Assembly: GCA_001566745.1 (NCBI GenBank) | Contig: KQ964455.1 | Span: 95,251 to 130,420, forward strand | DNA: 35,170 nucleotides | From: Conidiobolus coronatus NRRL 28638 | Lineage: Eukaryota > Entomophthoromycota > Entomophthoromycetes > Entomophthorales > Conidiobolaceae | Reading direction: 5' to 3' | Part shown: positions 9,878 to 18,807 of the stretch, one piece after another | Numbering within the stretch: the first letter of the stretch is position 1 | Layout of the letters: each line of letters starts with the position of its first letter | The notes under the pieces: model-generated | The model's input: only the letters and a program-made list of their open reading frames with translations | Told to the model about the DNA's origin: nothing | Databases searched by the model: none | Translations under genes and position numbers: made by a program

Positions 9878-10769
9878 TTTTAAATATTAAATTATTGTCA
9901 TTATACAGATTGCGCCAAACTCTTTCTTATATACTTGAATTTAAAATTCTATGTAACAATTGAACGAAATTTGAACTTTTTGTGAATCGTGAAGAAAAAA
10001 ATTGTGTTAAATCTGTTATTTTTTACTTGAATTTATAGCACGTTTTTAAGTTAAATAAATACTTGATATTAGTATTTATCTATCTAAATTTATTAGACCA
10101 TTAGAATTTTTTATATTCTCTCTTTCTATAGTATGGAAATTTTAATTACTTATTCAAGCAATAAATATTAATCTATCCTCTATTATTTGAATAACTAACA
10201 ACTCTGAAAATTATTTGTTAGCTACTTTACCATGTAACTTGTTTAAGTGAGACAAATTTTTCAATGATTGAAATTATTAAATAGAAATTTTGAGCTAATT
10301 CTTAAATAGCGTCTTAATACTATCTTTTTAGGAAATGTTAGTATATAAAATTAGACCACGGTCTAAGTTAAATTATTTTGATTTAAATCAGTTAATACAA
10401 GGTTGATGAGAAATTTCCGCGCTATTTAAAATCAATTTATACTTTACTATAGTATTAAGATATAAATTAGCCATAGCTATAGTATATAAATATAATAAAG
10501 CTATATATTAGCTATAAGGTTATACTAATTTTTTAAATATTGCTAATGTAAATATAATATTTATAACTTTGATATTTAAAACATGAATAATTTGTGCAAA
10601 GTTTGAATAAAAATTTAAAATATTAACTTTTTGTTATATATTTGATAAACATAATGACATGTTAAAACAGTTAAAATAAGCACCATATAGAAATATATAT
10701 CATATTTATATAAAAAATTAGAGGTCTTGATATTCAAGAGAATTAATTTATTGAAATTTATTATAAGAT
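9878..10769. other. Intergenic between Cys-rich genes 3 and 4
   Basis: AT-rich, no coding sequence. It contains the TATA box of gene 3 and a TTAGACC/GGTCTAA palindrome at 10351-10366 resembling the one at 8271-8288. The runs of TATAGCTATA type at about 10450-10520 are simple AT-rich sequence. Confidence 0.55.
9927..9933 (-). promoter_or_regulatory. TATA box of Cys-rich gene 3
   Basis: The minus strand reads GTATATAAGAAAGAG across the site, 50 bp before the ATG and at the family's usual distance. Confidence 0.6.
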
Positions 10770-11420
10770 TTATAGCAATATAGCGAGTAATAATAAGATG
10801 GCTGTGTATATATTTGGCTGTGTATATAAACTCATTGAATCGTTATTTCTGTTAGAACTAGGTGCAGTAGAAGGCGTAGAAGGCTCAGAATTATTAGTGA
10901 TAGTGTTAATTTTACCAATAAAGCTTATTACCTTATCAATGATTGACTTTTCACATTGGTAAGTGCAATTAGTATATTGGGGTATTCCTTTATCAATATC
11001 ACAGTCGATTTGACAAATTGCCCTTTCATTTAACTGATCAGCAGATTCGCCAGTGTTATCTTTTAAGCACTGATCATAGCTCTTAAACTCTACAAGTTGG
11101 TCCTTGCTACAATAATAAGTCTTTAAATATTCTCTTCTCTTAATATAATCGCAACCTCCGCATATTAAAGTAATTTCATCGTATCTGCTAAAGAAGTCAA
11201 CTTGCTCCTTAGGGAGTTTATAAATATTGTAAACGCACTGAAAATACTCCAAATCTTTAAACTTTTCGCACTTTTCATATTCTGAACTTAAGTTTCTAAT
11301 ATCGCTCCTAAAGCAATGAAGGTGATATCTTGTAGGGATTGTATTAATAGAACATAATAAATCATAATTACGAGTAAAAACAATGCCAATAAACAAGCTA
11401 AATAATATTTGATAGATCAT
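10770..11420 (-). CDS. Secreted 12-Cys protein, family member 4
   Basis: Single-exon 216-aa protein and closest paralogue of member 2. Signal peptide MIYQILFSLFIGIVF is followed by NYDLLCSINTIPTRYHLHC. All 12 cysteines are present in family order, with CGGC as the middle pair and CQIDCDIDKGIPQYTNC near the end. The Ser/Thr/Asn-rich stalk (about residues 172-197) and hydrophobic tail (YTAILLLLAILL) again suggest a GPI anchor. The TATA box is at 11468-11474. Members 2 and 4 are more alike than either is to the intervening member 3, so the array did not grow simply by duplicating the nearest neighbour, or gene conversion has occurred. Confidence 0.82.
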   Translation of the reverse strand: MIYQILFSLFIGIVFTRNYDLLCSINTIPTRYHLHCFRSDIRNLSSEYEKCEKFKDLEYFQCVYNIYKLPKEQVDFFSRYDEITLICGGCDYIKRREYLKTYYCSKDQLVEFKSYDQCLKDNTGESADQLNERAICQIDCDIDKGIPQYTNCTYQCEKSIIDKVISFIGKINTITNNSEPSTPSTAPSSNRNNDSMSLYTQPNIYTAILLLLAILL

Positions 11421-11467
11421 ATTAGTATAATATGAAAAAATAATTGTCTATTATCCCGAATAACTCA

Positions 11468-11474
11468 TTTTATA
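11468..11474 (-). promoter_or_regulatory. TATA box of Cys-rich gene 4
   Basis: The minus strand reads GTATAAAATGAG across the site, 48 bp before the ATG. Confidence 0.6.
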
Positions 11475-11865
11475 CAATTTAGGCTTTATATTCAATTATT
11501 AAGGGGACTTTGCAATTAATGTTTTATTGAATAAGATAGAAAAGTAGATGTTAATTTATTTGAGCGAGATTTCTTCTATCTTCTACTCCTAATCTTCCTA
11601 ATTTGAAAAATATGTAAGTGTAGTAAACTGAATTTATTCCAAATTTAACAAATTTATATTATAAAATAGCAAATAAAAATCAAATTTTGATATATTCTAT
11701 ATTAGATCTTTAATAATATACAGTAGTACATTAATATTTTTTTATTCGAAATTTTTAAATTTTGTAAATTCTTACATTATATAAATTTGAGTATTTATAT
11801 ATTGACGACATTGAGCTGGCAAGATTAAAAGAGATACCATTAATATTATCCATTATATCAGTTAT

Positions 11866-12129
11866 ATATGAGTGATTCTGATTAATTTAACTCAGAATTG
11901 TATGAACTCTATCGAAAATTTTAATTTTAATACAAGCGGGTTATTATTTATATAAGTTATTTAAAAAAGAACAGATGATAATATTATATCAAAAAGCTAT
12001 ATTATAAATTTTAGCTAATAAAACATGCTGCTTAATACGTTTAAAGCAACCAAAAATAAAAATATTTAAGTTTTCTCTATAAAAAATTTGAGCAAAATTT
12101 CATCAAACTTAACCATAATCAGTTAACAT
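11866..12129 (+). mobile_element. MITE-like element, copy C (diverged)
   Basis: About 264 bp. The left end is ATATGAGTGATTCTGATTAA, and the interior matches the family (GATAATATTATATC, then AAAGCAACCAAAAAT). The right end, AACTTAACCATAATCAG, is degraded relative to the usual AACTAGAATCTTTC, so the exact right border is uncertain. It looks older than copies A, B and F. Confidence 0.65.
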
Positions 12130-13368
12130 CACTTTAATTAATTAATTGAATTTTTAAGCTAAAATTACCTTACTATCTATGCCAAATTAATAAATTTAAT
12201 CATATTTTACTGTCCTGAGTATAAAAAATAGATTATATATTTTAACCTTTAGAATATAATTTTACTCGATATTCTTACAAAATAAATATAAATAACTTTT
12301 GGGTACGCAAACTAATTAAATTATTTATTACCTATCTTGGTGAAATTTTTAATAAACTATTAGCCCCTAGTAAAAAGTATCTGTATTACAAGATGATACT
12401 TTTAATATAACTAAAACCAAGAGGTTTCAAAAAGATGGTATTAGGAATATGCAGGAACGCGTAAATAATATATAAATCTGTAATATTTAACCACAAAAAC
12501 TTACACAAATTAAATATTATTTTCGCTATATTAATAAGCAGCTTTAAATTTAACTTAGCTTTTCTACACAGTTTCACCTGCAACATGCACTTATTTTTGT
12601 ATAACTTTTAGTTTATACACCGAATTAGCATTACACCCATAATATATATCTCTTTATACTGTGTTCAATCATATTACTCAACAATGATCAAATCGAAATT
12701 TTATCTCTATTATATATAAAAATAATTTATTATGCAGCATGGAACCAATTAATATGAACCTCATTCCACTGTAATCAAAATAAATTTTATTATACTTTAA
12801 GTTTAAAAAATCAATAATAATAGGCTATAAATTTCTTAAAAAGGCAAGTTATGGACAGCATTAAATATTAAACCCATTTTTATAACATTATATTAGCCAA
12901 AAGTAGATGCAATCTGTTAAATGAGAGTTGATTAATGCTATTTGATTAACTTGCCCAATAAGCTACTGACATTATAAGATAACGGTGTTTACGTGCAAAG
13001 TATAAACTTAATGCCGATAAAGCTAGTTAATATAAAAAATTTGTTTTTAGATACACATAGAACTGTAGCAATAATATTATGAAAAACATTTTGTCGAATA
13101 AAATTCAATGACAGATTAAATAGAAATTTAACTTAGTTATATCAATATAGTTAATAAATTTATGGTATTTTTATATGGTATATAATAAAATTCTGTAATT
13201 TATTGCTTAACTATTTATAATAAACCTCATATTTAATTATTATAATACTTATAAGAGAGTGATGAAATATTTATGCTAAATGTAATTGTAATTAATTTGC
13301 ATTAATTTTAATTTAATATTTAGTTCATTTGTTACACATTGAATAAATTTCAATTAGCAAAATTAGGG

Positions 13369-13376
13369 TATAAAAA
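13369..13376 (+). promoter_or_regulatory. TATA box of LEA_2-like gene 1
   Basis: GGGTATAAAAAGAGGC surrounds the site, 72 bp before the ATG. The second paralogue has the very similar TATATAAAAAGACG before its own start. Confidence 0.6.
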
Positions 13377-13440
13377 GAGGCTATTCAGCTTTTAAATAAA
13401 AAAAATTATAAAATTGTAATTTAATTAATTTATAGGTAAT

Positions 13441-14313
13441 ATGAGGTATAAAAGGAAAAAATATAGTAACAAGCTCAATATCTCTAATAAATCAAAATTA
13501 TCAAGCTATGACTATAAATCCAACAGATTAAACTCTAATAGGTCAAAATGTTCACTATTCCAAGCTATATATATTTTAGTATTATGCTTAACACTAATAT
13601 TTTCCATAATATTAATCGTTTCAATTTATTTTTTAAGAGTTCCTGACATGAGATTCAGTTTCTCTACTATTTTAAATGACCCTTCTAATTTTTTCGATTT
13701 TACTCAGTTTCCAGTAATTAAATTTTCTACAAAAGTTACACTAGTAGTTTATAATCCAAATTATATTCCTATTCCCTTTGTTAGTAGTGTTAAAGTAAAC
13801 AATAATTAATTTTCTAAATTTAATAAAATTAACTTTGGTTATTAGGCTTACTTAGGTCAAAATCCTACACTATTTGGTACTGCAGAGGTTCCAGGCGCTA
13901 TATTAGCGCCCAGAGCAATAAGTAGAGTTGTGTTCGATTTAGCAACGACTACTAATTTACTAGAGCCTAAACAGTTAAATGCTATTCAAGTGGCCGATGT
14001 TTGCGGGTTATTTCAAACAGGAAGTAGAAATATTATAAATGGCAAGGTTCATGCAATGACTAGTCTTGGCTGGTTTGGTTGGGGAATACCTCTTAAAAAC
14101 ATTATTATAGATGATGTTACACTATTTTGCCCAATGGTAAGTTTATTAATATATATATGTACGCTAGTTAATAATTTTTTCTATTAGCTTCAAGCAAATT
14201 TTGGTGAAGTAATATTAAAAATTATTGATGATTTAATGCCATATGCTGAGCAATTTACAGGCGTTAGGAATGATGAAGAAATGAAGGATAGACTGGAATA
14301 TTATAGATTCTAA
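13441..14313 (+). CDS. Membrane-anchored LEA_2/NDR1-like protein 1
   Basis: Three exons (13441-13794, 13846-14136, 14188-14313) with two 51-bp phase-0 introns encode 256 aa. A basic, Ser/Asn-rich N-terminus (1-40), presumably cytosolic, precedes one transmembrane helix (about 42-65). The remainder looks like a LEA_2-type beta domain: RVPDMRFSF, then YNPNYIPIPFVSSVK, then AEVPGAILAPRAISRVVFDL. The NPNY-IPIP box followed by a small-residue strand is what one sees in LEA14/NDR1-HIN1-like and related fungal proteins. C-terminal boxes shared with the paralogue are LGWFGWGIPLK and RNDEEMKDRLEYY. Family members are usually single-pass surface or vacuolar membrane proteins; the location here is inferred. 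Function unknown. Confidence 0.82.
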
Positions 14314-15634
14314 ATATAATATTGATAAAAATTCTATAAAATAAATCATATATAAAAATGTGTCATATTCACAGATTTTACTAAATTGTTACATTTAGAG
14401 AGATAATACTCTATAATCTGGAATATTCAATTTTTATTACATAATTTTATAGTAAAAATAATAATTGTAATAAATATATGTAACATTTTATTAATTGCTG
14501 AAAACAATAAGAAATAAATTCTTGATTAATGATACTAGATATATTTTATTGTGACCTTTTTAAGTTGTAGTACTATGCTAGATTTCTCTTCTATTAACTT
14601 AATAGCATGCTATATAATAATTTCATATAAATTGTAGAATTAATGTTAAATTATTTTAAAATATTTTAAAATTTTCGTATCTGTCCATGAGTCTAAAAAA
14701 GAAAAAAAGATATCTCGACTCTTTGATAATATATCAAACTAGTTAATTAAGCTACGTCACCTATTATTTCGTATATTTTTATAATGCATTTCAAATCCCT
14801 ATTTACTTTTATAGTGCATCATTTTCCAGAATTATTGCTAAATTTTGCATGTTCCAAATAATTGGATGATAATTAACGAATTTGTATTATCCAATAATAA
14901 CAAAATTATGCAGATCAAATATAGATTTTGAATGGGGAAAATTATTACTTATAAATCATTTGTATAATATAGATTGTTTACACTATACATATCATTAAAA
15001 AACTTATCATAACCACAATATTATATAAAAATCAATTGAAAAAATATTCACTATAGCTAATACTACACTGATCAAAAATCATAAATTAATGGTAAAGTTG
15101 ATACTAAAATCTGGAACTCATTGCATGTATCTCGAAATACTATTAGGATTCATTCTGAGTAATTAAATCTTTAATTAGAATAATATATGCTTAATTCATA
15201 TTAATATACCGCGATATGATATATTATATATACTATTATACTCAACCTATAAATGAAATATGATTAAAAATCAATAATGTTAATTAAATATATCATTTAT
15301 AAAAACTTATTTTTAGCTCAAATTATCTTATTTTTTATTGTTAATTTAAATGAATTAATTAATCTTTTATTATGTGTAAATAATGGATTTAACCCATTTG
15401 AAATGTATAATATATAAAAACTAATACAGTATAACCTCCCTTCGAGCACTATACCTGCAAGTGTCATGAGTAATCTTGCCTAAACTTTAACAATTTTAAT
15501 ATATATTGACAGTATTTCATTATAATTTCAGCAAATTTAAATTTTAAAGCAATATCCTCATAAATTCAATATGTGGGTATATAATTATTAAATTATTTTT
15601 ATTATTTTTATTATTTAAGCTTATTAAATATAAT

Positions 15635-15902
15635 ATATGAGTGATTCTGGTTAAAGCAAGGAAAATCTGTCCTAAATATTTTATAGATCAAATCTACAAT
15701 ATTTTTGTTTTTTATATGTCTAAATCTTATAAAAAGTCTCATTTATTAGGTAAAACTAACAAAACAGCTCTTTAATATGATATTATAAGCTAATCTCTTT
15801 TAAATAACTGTTATAAATACCAATAACTTGCTTATACTAACGTTAAAATTGTGAACTGAGCCCATACAAATTTTGAATCAAATTAACCAGAATTACTCAT
15901 AT
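15635..15902 (-). mobile_element. MITE-like element, copy D
   Basis: 268 bp, inverted orientation. It starts ATATGAGTGATTCTGGTTAA, with GGAAAATCTGTCC, and ends GAACTGAGCCC, AAATTAACCAGAAT and CTCATAT. It is closest to copy B over both ends. Flanked by ATAT. No open frame. Confidence 0.8.
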
Positions 15903-16888
15903 TATCATTATTGTAAAGGTGACATAAAACAGTGTTTAGAATTTATTATTTTGAATATGACAACTTAAATCGTTTTTAGCGTACTTATGAGTGGTACTCG
16001 AGCAGAGGGTGATCTGTACATATAACCAGCTGCATTAACATCAAAATTTGAGATATATTATATCTTTCTACTATACTCCTTATAGTATTTTATTTAGCTT
16101 ATACTTATAATTCTACGTAAAAATATAATAAGTATCTTAAATATAAGCTCTAACATAATTTAAATGTATCCAACATCGAAAAGTTACCAATGTACGTAAA
16201 ACTAATTACATATACAATTTCGTTGTAGATTAGGTTTAAAATTTTTTATAGACAATTATTTACTAAAGGATAAAATTTACAAAATTGGTATTCTGTTAAA
16301 ATTTAACCGTTAGAATCCTTTATATAGGTCTGCAAAAATGAGTTGAATACATGTCCTAGTAATAGTGGAAAATATTGAAATTTGAACCAATTGATAATAT
16401 TATCATCAATTTCAACCAATAATGAGTATTGAATATTGTCCATTTTGAAGTGTGGTATATAAATTAATTTAAAATATAGATGGGTGTAGTTAGAAACAGC
16501 ATGAAAATATGGTTTAGTAAATTTGTTAGCATTTTTGAATAACATTTTAATATAAAATTGCAATTTTTATAAGTTATATAAAAATTAAAATATTTGTAAT
16601 ATTATTTTGAGATACAATCTTTGTGGTTATTGCAAAAATTTAAGAATAGAGAGTAAAATATATCTTATTATGGAGAAATTAGAGCAAATTAGGGTTTAAT
16701 AATTAATTTTATAGTTATTAACCATACATTATTATTTGCTAATTATAAAAAGTGTTGTATGCTGAATACCTGTAATAACAAATATAAAAGTAACGCTAGT
16801 TGTAATTTAACCCTAGTAATGAGATTTATATCGTGTTAATGTACTACTTTACAGAGAATAATTAAATATTTACATATACTTGAAATAT

Positions 16889-17132
16889 ATATTGAATGAT
16901 TATGGTTAACTTGGTTCAAATTTAATATGAGCTCAGTTCAAAATTTTAATTTTTTATAAGTGAGTTTTCATTGTATAAAGCCATTATTTAATAGATAGTT
17001 TATTATAATATCATATTGAAATACTACATTATCAACTTTAACTATTAAAAGTTAATCTTTGATAAGCTTTAAGCAACTAAAAATCAAATTTTTTGGACAA
17101 ATTTTCTTCGTTTTAACTAGAATCTTTCATAT
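16889..17132 (+). mobile_element. MITE-like element, copy E (internally shorter)
   Basis: 244 bp. The left end is ATATTGAATGATTATGGTTAA, with GAGCTCAGTTCAAAATTTT. The right end is TTTTTTGGACAAATTTTC, AACTAGAATCTTTC and ATAT. It is about 25 bp shorter than the full copies; the loss is just inside the right arm, after the AAGCAACTAAAAATC block. Confidence 0.78.
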
Positions 17133-17521
17133 CACGGCTAAATTTATTTTCAAATTTGGCGATTTATTATACGGAATATTAGCGGGAACAATTTTGATAT
17201 TTTTAAAATTTGCATTGAACCCTAAATAATTGTCTTGATATGAAGTTATTCCTTAAATTTTTAAGACAATAAGGAAATTGCGAATTAATTTGTAAAATTT
17301 TATTAGTCTAGAATGAGCCCATGCTTTGATAAATATAATATTTATGTTATAGATAACAGTTAAACACTAATTTTCTGCATTACTCACTCAGATTTAAGCA
17401 GATTAGCTTGTTTTTGTTAAATATAATTTAGCTAACTATTTCAATTTATGCACACCAATTCATAATGCACCATAATTTTAATTAATTAAATTAAAAAAGA
17501 TCAATAAAAGACATACAGTCA

Positions 17522-17641
17522 AGCCTTACTCATATTACTCAAATTTTTTTCGGTAAGGCAAGCCTCTTCTATGAGGAATATGAAATTGCATGAGTATATA
17601 CTTGCTAATAAGTGATATTTTTGAGTAATATGCGTAAGGCT
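17522..17641. repeat. Hairpin with 22-nt arms
   Basis: Positions 17522-17543 and 17620-17641 are inverted copies matching at 21 of 22 positions, separated by 76 nt. The loop contains a second near-palindrome (GCATGAGTATATACTTGC). It ends 170 bp before the ATG of the second LEA_2-like gene and 120 bp before its TATA box. It could be a small foldback element, a structured RNA or a regulatory cruciform; the sequence does not decide. Confidence 0.75.
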
Positions 17642-17761
17642 CGAGAGTATATTAAATTGTAGTTTCATATAAATATATTTTTCAAAATCCCTGTTTTTCA
17701 AATAGCATAACTTGTTAAATTGCATTAAATTGAATAATTAAATATTGAAACAACTTGGTTA

Positions 17762-17769
17762 TATAAAAA
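17762..17769 (+). promoter_or_regulatory. TATA box of LEA_2-like gene 2
   Basis: TATATAAAAAGACG surrounds the site, 49 bp before the ATG, and resembles the box of paralogue 1. Confidence 0.6.
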
Positions 17770-17810
17770 GACGAAGAGTAAATAATTTAGGATAAAAATA
17801 TTAATAACTC

Positions 17811-18712
17811 ATGATGGTGAACTTGAGGATGAGTGCAAGAAATAAAAAGAAAAGGCCCTTTAATAGCAAACCTGGACTAAGTATAGAGCCAGTTATAAAT
17901 GATAACACGAATTACAATAGGTTCAAACTAAAAAATATGGATTTTAAATACAAATACTCGTTTTTTCAAACTATATCAACGTTGATACTAATTATATGCT
18001 TTCTATGTGCCATTATTAGTGTTATAGCAAACTTTTTCTTTCATGTTCCACATATGAGATTTAGTTTTGCTACTATTATGGATGATCCAAAGCCTTTTTT
18101 CGATCTAACAGAGTTCCCTATTCTTAAATTTCCAGTAAAAGCACATATGCTTGTTTATAACCCTAACTATTACCCTATTCCTATTGTTACTAGTATAAGA
18201 GTAAGCTTTGTTTATCATGTAAATAATCACTAATTAATAATATAAGGCTTTTGTAGGTAATAGTGATATCTTGTTTGCAAGTGGAGAAGTTGCTGGTGCT
18301 ATTTTAATGCCTAGAAAAATCACTAGACTTGTAGTAAACTTCATGACTACTTCAAATTTACTTGAACCAAATTTAAAGCTTGCAGCTTATACAATGGACG
18401 TTTGCGGACTAATTCAGTCTCACAGCAAGAGCGTTGTAAATAGTAAAGTACACGCTTATACTAAACTTGGTTATTTTGGTATTGGGATCCCCATGAAAGA
18501 CATATATATTCCAGATATTACATTCCTTTGTCCATTAGTAAGTTTTTTATTAGCAATTTAAAATTCAATATTAATTTAATTCTTAGATTCAACAAAGTAA
18601 TGCTGAAATACTTTTAAAAATGGCCGATGACCTATTACCATACATTGAACAATTCAACGGTGTTTGGAATGATGAAGAAATGAAGGATAGGTTGGAATAT
18701 TATAAATTTTAA
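17811..18712 (+). CDS. Membrane-anchored LEA_2/NDR1-like protein 2
   Basis: Three exons (17811-18200, 18247-18537, 18587-18712), introns of 46 and 49 bp, 268 aa. Exons 2 and 3 have exactly the same lengths (291 and 126 bp) and phases as in the upstream paralogue. The N-terminus is longer and basic (RNKKKRPF), with one transmembrane helix at about residues 55-77. The LEA_2-like part carries HVPHMRFSFATIM, YNPNYYPIPIVTSIR and GEVAGAILMPRKITRLVVNF, and ends WNDEEMKDRLEYYKF. Two ATGs are adjacent (17811 and 17814); the first was chosen. It is convergent with the minus-strand gene whose stop is at 18808, leaving 95 bp between them. Function unknown; likely same membrane role as paralogue 1. Confidence 0.83.
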
Positions 18713-18807
18713 AACAATTTTTTAATAAAAATAAAAAGATTAAATTACAAAAGTGTGATAAATGAATATATTATATAGTAATAGATATAAATGGCTCAAA
18801 ATAGTAA

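Larger units (their letters stand above)
11421..13440. other. 2-kb intergenic region with one mobile element copy
   Basis: It holds the promoter of Cys-rich gene 4, element copy C (11866-12129), and the TATA box of the first LEA_2-like gene (13369-13376). The remainder is AT-rich with no credible exon; short open frames lack codon bias or any family resemblance. Confidence 0.6.
14314..17810. other. 3.5-kb intergenic region with two element copies and a hairpin
   Basis: No credible coding region. It holds element copies D (15635-15902, minus) and E (16889-17132, plus), a 120-bp hairpin (17522-17641) and the TATA box of the second LEA_2-like gene. Short open frames at 16303-16563 and 17519-17725 (both minus) have low complexity and no recognisable domain; the latter overlaps the hairpin. 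Confidence 0.6.

Noticed and set aside
12386-12586. 66-aa minus-strand open frame
   Set aside because: Lys/Leu/Ile/Asn-rich with no family resemblance, promoter or splice context; typical chance frame in AT-rich DNA.
16303-16563. 86-aa minus-strand open frame between element copies D and E
   Set aside because: No recognisable domain, no TATA box and an aromatic-rich composition expected from random AT-rich sequence. It could be a decayed exon but nothing supports it.
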